The notes: generated by a model from the sequence alone, not told the origin. DNA of 64,000 nt from Clavaria fumosa (GCA_951802425.1 OX637800.1:868001-932000), one strand, 5' to 3'; positions 32,048 to 44,790 are shown, counted from the stretch's first letter. Translations and numbers: made by a program.

Positions 32048-34984
32048 TCATGAATGTGCACACAAATGATACAACAAACGAACAACTTCGGCCATCAACG
32101 GACGCTTCTCCGGTTGCGCCGACCAGCAGCGGTCAAGCAGTGCCCAAAACTTACGCCTCGTGTGAGGCTCGACGCGGTCCCCAAGGCAGTCATCCCCGGC
32201 CTTCGCAGACGGTCTGGCACCATCTAGCAGCACCCCCAGAATCACCGCACAATTGCTGCGAAGGTGGGCGAAGGGCATGTCGCCTGTCACAACCTGTGCG
32301 GTTTTTTTTGTTTTGTTTTGTTCATTCACCATGTGGTGGGTCAATAGATTTTTTAATGAGTCAAAAAAGAAAGCATTACCGAAGGCCAGAAAAGAATACT
32401 ATTCACCTCTAGACAGAGGCAGCCAAAGGAGTAGACGTCGCTCGCTGGGGAGATGGGAGGCGCACGCCCATTGCATGGCCCGGCACGCATGAGCTCTGGA
32501 GCTAGCCACCGCACGGCTACCGAGTACCGCGACGAAGATGATGTCGAGAGCTGTAGTTCTTGCTGGCCCTCATTCTGCCCACTATCCCTGCCGATGTAAT
32601 TGTCAGAAGAAGAGGGTTCCCACTTCACTCTTGACAACCCAAAATCGGTGATGATCGCCCGTCCGTCAGCATCTACCAAGATGTTCGCCTGCGGACAAGG
32701 TAAGGGGGTATGTGATTTATAGCATCAGAGACTCACGCCTCTCAGGTCGCCATGAACGACCACCGGCGAATGGTCATGGAGGTAGGAACAGCCTGATGCG
32801 ACTTCTATCAACTAACAGGATCAAAGAAGAATCAATGAAATCAATGAAAGAAAAGCTCTAACAGCACGCTGGCAGAAACCACGCACCAGCCTGAGACGAT
32901 CTGCCGACGGGTTCTTGACTAGATACTGAATGATCGTCCCATTCTCGCACCACGGGCTGACCATCCCCAGCCAGATGCCACCATCATCGCCGTTCCCACA
33001 CTCGTTGTCGAGCCGGACAAGCCCAAACAGCCGAGCGACGTGGGGATGCTGCAGTGCATGCCATGCCACCACTTCGTCTCTCAGCCACTGAAAACGGCAA
33101 TAACGTTGGCGTGAATGCCAGTTGTCATGGAAGGAGGCAACAAGAAAAATGCAGAGAACGACTGAACGAAACCTAAATATACCTTCGTATGGTCCTTGAC
33201 TACATGCGGACGCATGCATTTTATAGCCACCTGCGTAGACAAATCGAAAAGGTGTTACAGTAATTAGAAACCTCCAGATTGGAGAATGCAAAATTAGAGT
33301 ATGTCACCCACAGCCACATGCACATGCATCTTGTCAGAACCTTCAAGCGACACCAGCTCCCCCTTGTACACGTCCGCCAGCGAGCCATATGCGCGGGGCC
33401 CTCGCCAGAGCTGAAGAGTCATTCGCTCAGTCAGGTCTTCAACCACCACACGGGATGGCCCATTGCCTTCTCGCCTTCGGCTTCGCCATCGTCCAGTTTG
33501 TAGTTGTCGAGGAGGGCGACCAGCTCGGTGAACACCAGCCCTTTGAGTATCGTCTGTGTCGTCTTCGCCGTCTTCGTCGTCGTCGCTACCATCAACTAAC
33601 ACTACCTTCTTGGCAGTTGTCTCCAGCACATGCTTCACAAGACACCGCTCCCTCAGCCGGCCATACCAGCAGTTCTCATTATCGCTATCACCAAGACCGC
33701 TATTTAAGCGTTCGCCTCCGATCGACGCGAGCGCGTCCGATGCGGCGCGCAACGACGAGAAGTACACTCGCCGACTGTAACTACTGTCGCCGCTTCCGCT
33801 CCACGTTAACATCGCTGAGTTTTGCAGATGCACCTCCGCCGCACTTTCGCGTGTACAGCGGACAAGAAACTGTTCGGGCGTTGGTCCATGCGTGTTTACC
33901 AGGCCTCCCGTAACATACAGCGCCGCCGTCGGAGAGACGGGGAAGAAGAAAATCGGACGATGCCTGCTTACCACACCAGAGAGATATTCAAAAAATACGA
34001 ATGGGTCAAAAGGTTCGAAGGACCGCCTAACTCACGTATCGTCATCGCCTACTTCATGTCCGTTCTTGGCGTCATCCAGAGACCCGAACAACCGTTCAGT
34101 GCGGAGATATTCAACTTGGGTGGGTGCAAGTCTAAACGAGACTTGCGCCTCGCACAGCTGCCAGCAGCCGTGCTCCAGCTCCGCGATGCTAGAATGCACC
34201 CTCTCGTTTTGGTACAAACCCAAAAAACGGGCTGCCTCGTCCAAGAATGCTTGCCTCCGTGTTCGCACACTCAACGCGGGCCTGTCCGACTGCTGCTGGC
34301 TATTTTGCACTTGCATTTGTTCTCGCTCTGACTCTGGCTTCGGGAGTGGGGGCTGGGCATTGTGGTTCGCAAAAGACATCTTGCTCATCATCTCGGTGTA
34401 GACGCTGCTATTCCTAAAGTGGAGAAAAACGAAATAGCGACGCAGTATGTCCAGGTCTTCTCCGTTCATCAAGATGCACGAAGCGGGAACTGTGGTGCTG
34501 GTGATGGTAAGTTTACGGAGATCGTTTTCCGCTGGCGAAGCCTTGGCGACAACTGCAGCGAGGGGAAGGATGCGGACAAGGATCCTCTCCACATCCTGCT
34601 CAAGGTTACGAAAGGCTGCGAGCGCAGATTGGAGAGACACGCGGAAGGACGTCTCCTTGCCTTGTTTCTGAAGGGGCGGAGATAGCAGGGGTGATGGAAC
34701 GCCGAGCGATGCCTCATCGCCATCGTCGTCGCCTTCCGCGACTGAGAAATCCTGGAAGATGTTATCAATGGTCCTTGGAACGCGCCGAGCCTCTGATAAA
34801 ATGTCCTCGAGGATGTTGTAGACATGCATGCGTTGATGGCCAGAGGGGCAAGCACCCGTCGTCCGCCTATCACCGTGAAAAGCAAGGAAATTAACGCCAT
34901 TGTATCAATTTTGACTGAACAAGAAACATACGAGAGCCAAAGCTTGTGCAGAAAAGATGGTAGATAGAAAGGTCTGTGATTCAT
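32048..34984 (-). CDS. TKL-type protein kinase, 796 codons
   Basis: Eight exons with consistent phases: 34984-34932, 34866-34036, 33966-33312, 33230-33183, 33087-32887, 32811-32737, 32688-32407, 32293-32048. The N-terminal half is a family-specific helical region (LEQDVERILVRILPL, FVFLHFRNSSVYTEMMSKM, RRQAFLDEAARFLGL). The kinase domain has VAIKCMR (ATP lysine), VVVHGDLRG (HGD instead of HRD), ITDFGLSRV and SDVYSFG. The exon-3 acceptor differs from the paralogue: its CAG has become CTG, and the AG in GGTAAG seven bases further gives the correct frame. Likely a cytoplasmic signalling kinase; ligand and substrates unknown. Head to head with 36534-39527. Confidence 0.82.
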
Positions 34985-35629
34985 GAGCAAGGGCTTGATA
35001 CCTACTGTGTGGACATCGGATAAGCTGGGAGGAGTCAAATGAAGTCCAAGGAGGGAAGAGGCCAGGTGGGGGTTTTATTCCTTTGCTAGAATTCTAACAC
35101 AGGTTTTCTGGGGTTGTGTGCGTTTTGATCCGGAGCAGATGGTGCGTATCTCGGCTAGTGTGTTTTAGAAAAATTGGTCGGCGGCGCTTGTTGCACGCCA
35201 TTTTTGTGCAACGACCCACTCCTTGGTACTTTGGTAGCACGCGAGCCACCCAGAGGCTCGCTCCATTGGGTGTCATGAGCCAGGGCAGAAACTGACATTG
35301 ACGGAGGAGAAAAGACTTTTGCTTTCGTTGTCCCAGATTTGGCAGTATGAACTCTTCTTCGATCATAGCCGTTCCCATCACATATTTAGTCGTTCATCAC
35401 CCTCCAAATAGCAGCGTAGAAGGGAAGAAGGGTGTTTGTTTTACGAGTGATGCTGAGTATATCAACACAAACCGTCCCTCTTTGCTCCTTTTGATCAAGC
35501 CCCATCTTTTTCTCACCCTCGCACATACGCACTCATGGCTCCAATTTCCATCGAGCTTCGTTGATCATGATAGATCCTCGCCCAACACGGCCAACGCATT
35601 CTTCGAACGATCATACTACATACAGTGTT

Positions 35630-35765
35630 GGCACTCACACTCGCATGATGAGATTTCACGCATCATCTTCTTATCGGACAGCGCTACCACCACGCTAAAA
35701 ACATCACAGACGCCAAACCACACCCAACCCAAGCCCTATCCCTCCTCTTCACAAACCTCGCACGC
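35630..35765 (+). pseudogene. relic of a Tad1-like LINE RNase H domain
   Basis: Reads IIFLSDSATTTLK and, after a frameshift, an ITDAKPHPTQALSLLF-like run, matching IVFLSDSSSALKNITDTK in the LINE at 7735-11775. About 130 bp, no other part of the element attached. Confidence 0.7.
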
Positions 35766-35771
35766 AAATTT

Positions 35772-35895
35772 AAGCTGGATTGGAGAGTCTCGCGCATCGG
35801 AGAGTAGACACTCTAGGCGGCGAACTTTTCCAGTGGTTTGAAGAAGGGCTTCGCTTGCAGACGAGGATGGCGATGGTAGAGGTTAAGGGTTACAG
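35772..35895. repeat. third copy of a dispersed 125-bp block
   Basis: Matches about 2690-2812 and 7098-7215, including GTTTGAAGAAGGGCTTCGCTTG. It abuts the LINE relic. Confidence 0.8.
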
Positions 35896-36533
35896 CGGTG
35901 CTTGGGTGGGCCATCGCGTCGCACAGTATGACCCACCCACGCACAGTACCCAATCCCATAAAAATTAGTACACTGCCACGGGGGCCATAAGTTCGGATCC
36001 TCGGCCTATTCTGAGCCGCAAATGGGGTATTTTGTCAACTCTCGTAAGATGGGTTCTGCGCCAATCGGAACTTGGACATTGCCAATTCCTGTCACCGTTG
36101 GGAATGTAGACCTTCTCCATCCTCCCCCCCCCTCGACGGACGAGTCTTACGTTCTCTTTCCCTTCTGTTATCCTCGTCCTCTCCGTGCCCGCCTCCCAAT
36201 GCTGTTCATTTCTAAGAATAGCATGTGTCCCTTTTCCTTAGCGCTTACCGTATCTGCCGCAGAAATCCTTTCTGTTCATTTCAAAACTCTCCACGCTGGC
36301 TGCCGTCTTTGCATCCAAATTGAGATGTCCAACGTGTTCCCAGATATTTAAATGGACTCATGGACTACCCACTCCCGCACCCCACTCCACCCGCTCGGGC
36401 TTATCTCACCATTGACTGCAGTTATGTATGTCGCTTCTTCCAATGACAGAGCACCCATTTCTTATCCTACACCCACAGCACTTGAAACGCTCACCCTTGC
36501 GTCGCTTAGCTTGCTAGTGCTCTCTGCGTCCTC

Positions 36534-39527
36534 ATGGATCACAAGCGTTTCTATCTGCCTGGTTTCCTGCACATGCTTTGGCTCTCGTATGTTTTCTCTT
36601 CGGTAATAATTGATACCACATATTCATCTCGCTTTTCTCTTCATGATGGTAGGCGTGCTTACCCGTTTCACTATCGTCATATGTATGTGTATGACATCCT
36701 CGAAGATAGGCTATCGGAGGCGCGGCGCATTCCTGGGACCACCTGTGTCTTCCAGGATTTCTCAGTCACAGAAGACGAAGACGACAGCAGCGGCGACGAG
36801 GCGACGCTTAGCGTTCCACCCTCTCACTCTTCCCCACTGCCTCTGCCTCCGCTCCGGTTCTTAATGTCTACCCTGACCACACTGTCGTCCTCACTCTTAT
36901 TCCTTCTCTCACCCGTGTCTTCCTGCTTCTCTCCCTCCTCGTCCTCACTCTGCTCCTCGCCTCTCAGTCAGGAGCCACAGACGTCCTTCCGTATGTCACT
37001 CCAATCTGCGCGCACAGCCTTTCGTAGTCTTGAGCAAAATGTGGAGAAGATTCTTGTTCGTATCCTTCCCCTCGCCGCGGCTGTCACCAAGGCTTCGCCG
37101 ACAGAGAACGAACCCTGCAGCCTCACTCCCACCAGCACTACATCATCCTCAGTGGTCACAACTACAGCTACCGCTACGTGCATCATGATGAGCGGAGAAG
37201 ACCTGGATATGCTCCGTCGCTATTTCGTTTTTCTCCACTTTAGGAATAGCAGCGTCTACACTGAGACGATGAACAAGATGTCTTATGTACACCGCGGCAA
37301 GCAGCACCCGCCTCCGAGGCTGGAATCAGAGCAAGAACAACAGCGAGCGCAACATAATCGACGACAGGCAGACAAGCCGATATCGTGTGTGCGGAGGCGG
37401 AGGCAAGCATTCTTGGATGAAGTAGCCTACTTTCTAGCTTCGCAGCCAAACAAGAAGACACCTGTTGGAAATGCGGAACTGAAGCCCCACTGGTGGCAGC
37501 TGTGCGATGCGCAGGTCTCATTTGGATTTGCGCCCGCTCAAGTCGAATATCTCCACTGCGAGCGGTTGTTCGGGTCTCTGGATGATGCTAAGGACAGACA
37601 TGGAGTAGGCGATGATGACGCGTGAGTTGGCCGATTTTCTGACCGTTCGCGTCTCTAATAATGCTCATGGACATCTCCAGCGTGGGAAGCAGGCACCGCC
37701 CGGGTTTCTTTTTTCCTATCTCTCCGACGATGGCGCTCTATGTCGTGGGAGGCCTCGCAAACCCACCTGGGCCAGTGCCCGGACAGTTCCTCGTCGATTG
37801 TACACGCGAAACCGCGGCGGAGGTGCGTCTCCGCAACGCGGCGATGCTGCTCCAAGACGGAAGCGGCGACCGTGGTCGCAGTCGGCGTGTCTACTTCTCG
37901 TCGTTGCGAGCCACCTTAGACTCCCTGGCGTCGATCGGAGGTCAACGCTCCAGCGGCAAGCTCGGTCACGGTGATGACGAGAACTGTTGGTATGGCCGAT
38001 TCAGGGAGCGGTGTCTCGAGAGGCAAGCACTGGAGGCAACGTCGAGGAAGCTAGTGTTGGTTGATGATAATGACAACGATGGGCACGGCGGGGACAACAG
38101 GAGTGGCAACAATCGACAACAACGAACTGAACCACGGCAAGGACGAGGGCAGGAAAGCAACGGGCCATCTTGTGTGGTGGTGGACGACCTGACGGGGAAA
38201 ATGGTGCTCCAGTTCAAGCAAGGGCCCTGTGCATTTGGCTCGCTGGCGGACGTGTATAGGGGGGAGTTGACGCTGCCACTCGAAGGCCCTGACAAAATGC
38301 ATTTGACCGTGAGTGACGTACTCTCGACCTTTGCTCCTCCCAGTTCCTCTAAGCTGGACATTTTTGAACGGTGACTTTTTGGTTGCTCAGGTGGCTGTCA
38401 AATGCATGCGCCGGCATGTAATCAAGGACCACATGAAGGTATGTTTTTGTCTTGTATGGTCCCTTGTTCCGTCCACAACAACTGACATTTCACAAATACC
38501 TCCTCATCCTTTTTCAGTGGCTGAGAGACGAAGTGGCGGCATGGCACGCACAGCAGCATCCCCACGTCGCTCGGCTGTTTGGGCTCGTCCGACTGGATAA
38601 CGGGAGCGGGAACGACCGTGACGATGTCTGGCTTGGAATGGTTAGCTCGTGGTGCGAGAATGGGACGATCATGCAATACCTGGTCAAAAACCCCTTGGCA
38701 GATCGTCTTAGGCTGGTGCGTGCTTTCCCCTCAGTATTTTGCTCGGTTCCATTTGTTAATTCTTTTTTTGATCCCGTTAGCTCATCGAAGTCGCCTCGGG
38801 CTGTTCCTACCTGCACAACTATTCACCGGTAGTCATTCATGGTGACCTACGAGGCGTGAGTCTCTCCCGCATCACGAACCATCTATCCTCTTACCTTCTC
38901 TCCAAATGAACCAGTCAAACATCTTGATAGATGCAGACGGGCGAGCAATCATCACCGATTTTGGGCTGTCAAGAGTGACGCAGGAATCCCTTTGCTCAGG
39001 AACTCACTTCAGCGAGGATAATCAGCAGAATGAGCGGCAGCAGCATATACTAATCTCGACATCATTTTTGTCGCAGTTCACCGTAGCAGCGCGGTGGTTG
39101 GCTCCAGAGCTCATACGGGCTGGGGCATGCAGTGGACACGCGCTTCCGATCACTACCGAGAGCGACGTGTACTCCTTCGGCTGCTTCTGTCTAGAGGTAA
39201 ACACGATTCTTCTCTAGCCTTCCGCAATACTTACTGAATGAAATATGCCCCCATGGATGTTTTTTTAAAAATGCACAGGTCGTGACAGGAGACATGCCAT
39301 TCCCTCACCTGAACAATAATTGCGCCGTGATTCTGGATGTTCTGCTGCACGGCGCCAAACCATCTACGGCAGTCGGGGGAGCACCCCTTGGGCACGGCAT
39401 TGCGCCTCGGGCGAGGCCAGGATTTTGGAAGCTGCTTGACCAGTGCTGGTCTGCGCAACCGGAGATGCGCCCGCCCATAACTGATGTGCTCCATTCTTTG
39501 TACCATTTGCGTGATACATGTTCATGA
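36534..39527 (+). CDS. TKL-type protein kinase, 833 codons
   Basis: Eight exons: 36534-36586, 36653-37621, 37681-38308, 38391-38438, 38518-38715, 38781-38855, 38915-39196, 39279-39527. Same architecture and intron positions as the gene at 32048-34984. N-terminal helical region (LEQNVEKILVRILPL, FVFLHFRNSSVYTETM, ERLFGSLDDAKD) with a Ser/Leu-rich insertion near residues 95-150 that the paralogue lacks. Kinase domain: VAVKCMRRHV, then WCENGTIMQYL, VIHGDLRG, ITDFGLSRV, SDVYSFGCFC and a C-lobe ending in CWSAQPEMRPPI. All key residues are present except Arg of HRD, so it is a non-RD kinase. The start follows a shared MDH/MNH N-terminus. Confidence 0.88.
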
Positions 39528-42084
39528 CACAAGCGGGATTTGAGAGTCAGGATTGAGGAAACTACCTGTGACCCTGTAGTGGTGGTTGCTCTAAAAAAGA
39601 GTGATCGTTGCGTTTCACTGTGCGTGGATTGCTGGTACAAATTGTTTATTGGTCCATTTTGTCCCCTAGCCTGGCTATCCCACAAGTAAATATAAATCAT
39701 TTTGACATACCTCAATCTCATCACAGTCTGCCACTGGTGTTCAGTGGTGATGTGGCTGGTGACATGGCTGCTTCCCTCCCAAGTTTTCCAAGGATCAAGC
39801 CATGAGACGAACCTGAACATGCCCGAGACGTTCTCCGATTCTCATCGTGGCAACCACCGCGTTGAAACCAGCGCATGTCGAAAGGAACACGAAGACGTAG
39901 ACGACAATGCCAGCGGCAAAAAGAATCCAACTTCATGATAGGACCAACGGCCGCCGCTAGATGCCAGTGGCAAAAGAATCGAACTCCATAAAGTCATGAT
40001 CATAAGACCAACGGCCGCCGCTAGAAACAGTTTATTTTTATTGTGTTCACCGTCGATCAGTGTGGCCCACCAGTTGAAGAATATCACGTCAGACGGCGAA
40101 AAAGCTCTGGCTGGGAGCAAAAAGCACGCGCCAGTGTTGGCGCTTGTGGTTGTATAGCAGAAATGATGGCATTCACTGTTGCGGGAGGGCGAACTGTCAG
40201 CATTCACGTAGTAACCCAAATGAGTAAAGTGTAAAAGTGGTCCAACCGACTAAGGAACGTGGCATGTAAGATCAGCGGGGGAAGGCCGGTAAAGGGCGAT
40301 CTAGAGCAAACTACCGATGGGGAGAATCCAACGTACTTAAGCTGTTTTTTCTAGACTCGCGATCGGGTGTCAGTAACAGGTGCGCCAGTGGCTGTACACT
40401 TGAAGTTGAACCACGTGGACATGACCAGTGCGCGTGACCGTGTCAACGCGCATTGCTTTGCCTCGATCAGCCGCGCTGTTGTCGTCACTCCATTGAATGC
40501 TGCATGTCTTCCTGCCCTATTGGCATCGATGCTCAGACTTCGGCTGTGTGCATCTGAGGTCCATCACGTAGACGCCGTCTGTCATACAGCAAAGCCAGAG
40601 TGTTACGCAGAGTAGACGTTCTAGCCTGCTTAGGCCTGTGTGAGCATCTCTTTATCATTGCGACATTAACAGTCCCTCACACGTACCTTTTATCAGCGCC
40701 TTGTTGAGCGTCCCTTTGCTTCTCTTCTGCGACGCCACTCTTTCGAGCAAGCTCCTATTGTCTGCCACTCTCGTTTCTGGCCTCCATCTTCTTGTGAACT
40801 CAACGGAACCCGTCGTCGCTTTATTGTTAATTTGTCTGCTCATCCTCTCCACCGCTTCACGATTGATTGCCATGCGAATCAAACAGGTCAACCAGGCTGT
40901 TCGAGTGTTAAAATTTTGTAGTGCGTGAGTAACCTCGCCTATATACGTTTCGCAAGGGCCATCCCGCCTCGTCGAGGCCTTCAATCGAGGTATCCCTGAA
41001 ATAGCCGCTCGCGGGCTCATGCATTCACATCATTTCGGTTGCCTTGCTCCGATCCCATCCAACACAATTCTTCCATCCTCCGTACTGCTACGGAGTGTTG
41101 CGCCATCAAAATAAACATGAGTATTTATAAATCTGGCTGATTCGATATACATCGACGTCGTGAGGCGCAGTGGCATGAACGACATACCGAAGTGCATCGA
41201 GTTCTCCCCAGACCGCTCCACCTGCAGATTGTGACTCCCGCTTGACTGGGCGAACTCTCACGAGTCTCAGGTCTGCAACACAAGGACATCAACAGCCGTA
41301 CAGCTCTTCCTATGTGTTGCTGTTAGGGTATCTAGAAGCAGGAACCTGGGCTATGGGGAGTATATTCGCAGAGAAGAGGACAGACCGACAGTTCGGCTAG
41401 AAGTACAAGATAAAATACAACGCAGACCAAAGCTGGAAGGAAAGCCCTCCACGCGAGGACGCCGCCATTGCTGTCGCGTTGGAGACGTCGTCATCGCTCG
41501 ACGATTGGCAGGCCGACTGCGCGCTTCGTCTCCGTGCAGGTCTTCTGGGTAGTATATGTGTTTTAAAGGAAAGCTACGCAGGTCGTGCGGCCTCCATACT
41601 GGCCTGCATGGAAGACAGGCAGCACTGTGCACTGAGCGACAGACCCCTTTGCCGGTCGTTGCCGTGCAAGCGCCCAACCATGACGAACGCGCCAATCAGA
41701 GGCTACAAACAGGGGGATCACCGTCAAGCATCGTCAAATCATTTTTTCTGACTTCCTTTGTACAACATTCGGATTATGGCCCGGACATCTGTGCATCTCC
41801 ACGTGGATCAATAGTAGTCGCTCACAGGCGTCAAATGCCTCTCTCTTCATCCTTGTTCCACCCTCGCAGAAGGCCTCTTGGTTTCGGAAGAAAACGTCCA
41901 AATGCTGTATAGATTGGCGAACATTGGTGTGTATTCGAGTCCACACAACAACGGCATGGTATCTATGCTTATGGCTTTCACGTAGTGCAAGGCATTTATG
42001 CAACCGTCGAGGTCGTGGAGGTATATAAAGTGTGTGATGCTCGCTCACATTGATCATCGATTGACATGTTGATCATACCACCAG
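39528..42084. other. intergenic region with decayed repeats
   Basis: Holds the unfilled paralogue of the LINE target (about 40380-40600) and a doubtful minus-strand frame at 40655-41020. Nothing recognised in 41021-42084, though an upstream exon of the pseudokinase gene probably lies here. Confidence 0.4.
40655..41020 (-). CDS. hypothetical helical protein fragment
   Basis: 121 codons, hydrophilic and helix-prone, with LLERVASQKRSKGTLNKALI near the end followed by a possible splice donor (G|GTACGTG). The same peptide survives in the partial copy near 13780-13860, which suggests real coding ancestry. Family unknown. Confidence 0.3.
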   Translation of the reverse strand: MSPRAAISGIPRLKASTRRDGPCETYIGEVTHALQNFNTRTAWLTCLIRMAINREAVERMSRQINNKATTGSVEFTRRWRPETRVADNRSLLERVASQKRSKGTLNKALIKGTCEGLLMSQ

Positions 42085-43848
42085 CAAGAATGCGAGAACC
42101 TCAGCTATCGCTGTCGCGAGTTGTTTCTTGCACTACGGAACTCGGTTGTAGAATTGGAGGAGACTCAGACCACCCAGGTGGTGAATGAGGCCGAATCGTC
42201 AGTGCCCGGCGTTCTTACAACACATTGCAACTGTTCATGTTCCCAGGACTGTGTATAAGATATCCAGACGGTTGGAAAAATGGGCGGCTCTCAATAGGGT
42301 TGAAAGCTTCCTTCAACGAGCCGAGGTCGAGCCGGAAATTTATCAGTCCCACTTCGAAATCGACGTCTACATCTCCAAATTCAGCGTATGCGCCGTATTA
42401 TGTCTGATGGTGTCGTACACGCTCAAACGACTATCGTAGATTGCGTTGGGATTCGATCGGTCCCGAAGTAAAAACGCTCGTATCGCAGACGCAGAACGCA
42501 ATAGGGCGGAGTTGCGAGACATGCTTCAGACAATTGCACAGAGTATGGATGACCTACAGTTTATTCTGACGATCCCTTCGCCGCATGCTGTGGAAGACCT
42601 CATGCGAAATTTCCAAGAGGTATATTATTTGACGACCAATACCTTCACTCCTTGACCTTTCCTTATCAGGAACTTCGTAATCCAGACTTGGCAGCCGCCA
42701 CAAAGCAGGCTTTTAAAGAGGGTCTTTGGATCCTTCACAAAGAAAGCGGATTCCTCCCTCCGGATATTGATTGTAAGACTCGTCGCCCATTCTGTTGTGA
42801 TGCGAACCCTTCAATGGAGTATTCATCAGTGACAGGACAAGTCTCCGCGATCACTGAGTATCCAGTGGCTTGTGGTGTATTCGATGACATCTGTACTGGT
42901 CAGTGAACCAGTGCGCAACATACCTTCCCCCCTTATCCCTTTGCTCCAGGTCAATGGTTGGGAAGCGAAACAGTCGCCCTTCGTCCGCTGGCACTCTCAA
43001 TCATTGGGGTAAAACATGCGGTAAATTTTATGTCTGTGCAAGAATCTAGTACCCACGAATAGTTCCAGCGTTTTGAAACAGAGATTCAAACGAGGAGAAA
43101 ATTGAAACACCCTAATATCGTACCGTTTTATGGCATCATTAATACGGGATTCCTGGTCTACTCGGTAGTTATCTCAAACCCTCCTAGCACTGAATTCGCT
43201 CAGCGTTGACCACAGGTTAGTCCGTGGATGGAGTATACCAGTGCTTTCGAGTACCTGTCTTCGCATCCGAACGCTGATAGACTACAACTCCTGCTCGATG
43301 TTGCCAATGGTAAACAAATCCGATACATATATTTCGGGCGCAATGTCATTTCTGATTCACAGGAATGGATCATCTCCACCAAAACAACGTTGTACACGGC
43401 AGTCTCCGCGGGGTATGCTATGTTTCACTCTAGACACGCGAAGATTACCGAAGCCTGCCTATAGTCCAATGTTCTCATCTCAAAAGATGGCACTGCTAAA
43501 CTTTTCAATTTCGGGTCGCCGAAACTGCTTGGAGTCATTGAACAGACAGATCAGGTTTTGAAGCATGGTGATGTTTGGAGCTTCGGCGTGCTCGCCTTGG
43601 AGGTGATGGTTGTGAAACAAATCCCCGGTGATGTCTTGGGCAGGCTCCTCGAACGTCGTGAACTCCGAAAGCCTCAGGGTCTCTCTGATGACCTCTGGGG
43701 TCTCATGTTACACTGCTGGGAACGTACCCTTGCCCTCCGACCTTCGATTACTAGAATAAAAGACCAGCTGGCACAAATTCGCGCGACTCGTGACAACGTC
43801 TCTCGTGTTTGTGAGCTGCTTCAATCTGAAGGCACAGATTTATTTTGA
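42085..43848 (+). CDS. pseudokinase with MLKL-like N-terminal helices (5' end not found)
   Basis: Nine exons join in phase for 450 codons: 42085-42197, 42247-42385, 42440-42619, 42670-42898, 42950-43008, 43063-43164, 43216-43309, 43363-43412, 43465-43848. The N-terminal part is a helical bundle (RRLEKWAALNRVESFL, ELRDMLQTIAQSMDDL) like the four-helix region of fungal MLKL-type proteins. The kinase fold follows: KHPNIVPFYGI, MEYTSAFEYL, VWSFGVLALEVM, CWERTLALRPS. Catalytic residues are gone: VALR for VAVK, VHGSLRG for HRDL, and LFNFG for DFG. Intact splicing argues for a working pseudokinase rather than a dead gene. Expected role: scaffold or membrane-acting effector, perhaps tied to the neighbouring kinases. 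Confidence 0.75.
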
Positions 43849-44790
43849 TTCCGAATCCCGAGTAGTCAGGCCAGTCGACATTAACATCCTTGTGTCCTTT
43901 GTCTCGCGATCGCCCATCGTGAGCCATGATAGCAGCTCCAAGTCTGCTTGTGAGTTGTCTCATCCCGATGTGCGGCAATTTCTCTAATCTCGCATGCTAC
44001 GCGGTAGCCCAACCGCCCGGGGATGCACTCGCAAGCTCGAGATCATCCATTGCAAGCTATAACACGTGTGATAGCCCCGCATGCTCTGCCCGTAAGCTGT
44101 CTCTTCCTGAAGTACAACAACCCATTCTCACCCCGCGCGTCCGTGCGCAAGTGAATCCTCCCGTTATCGCAGAATCATATGCGAGCTCGGGGTCATCTTG
44201 TTTCAGCTTTGGCAGCAGTCTGTCATCAATTCCTAGCACTGAGGGCATTGCTATTCGACGGGGATTCTTAGCGATCCGACGCCTTAGAAGGCAGCCGTCG
44301 TTTGACATGACCAAAGCATAGTCATCTTCTAATGATACGGGACTGAAATGTGCCAATCTACATCTGTGTTTTCAAGTGATATCACTACACAAGGAAGACT
44401 ATCCGCGTTCGTATTCCTCGGTTGCACATTCGGCAGGGGTGTCATAGAAGGGCCTCCAGAAAGTACATGTTACATGGGAAACGAAGAAACAAATCGTAAT
44501 AATATAATACAAATAAATACCAGGTATACCACTGGACCTGATCAGCAGTGCTTGGGTTTATAGTTCGTATATTATCTGATGCTTGTGTTTCTGCTGGCAT
44601 CAAATGGTTCAGTACCTGGTCGCTCGCTTTGCAGGACAGTGTCATATAGGGAGTTCTAAAGTAACACATAATACACACAGAACATGGAAAAAAACAGATG
44701 CAAAGGAGGGAATAAATCAGATGAGAAGAAAATGGTATTGAAGATAACTGGATGTGACCATCGTCGTCCTTGTCTAGGGCTGGCAAGGCA
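43849..44790. other. 3' flank of the pseudokinase gene, no clear gene
   Basis: An open plus frame (43926..44321) is Ser-rich and may be an extra exon or shadow. Contains the unfilled TIR-element site (44252-44255) and a block shared with 31940-32015. Confidence 0.35.

Larger units (their letters stand above)
35039..36533. promoter_or_regulatory. intergenic region between divergent kinase genes, filled with repeat relics
   Basis: About 1.5 kb separates the two kinase starts. It contains a LINE relic (35630-35765), the dispersed 125-bp block (35772-35895) and an inverted copy of part of duplication B (about 36160-36330). No promoter element can be pinned down. Confidence 0.4.

Noticed and set aside
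41351..41912. Overlapping frames on both strands between the kinases
   Set aside because: No domain, no paralogue in the window and no consistent splice structure.
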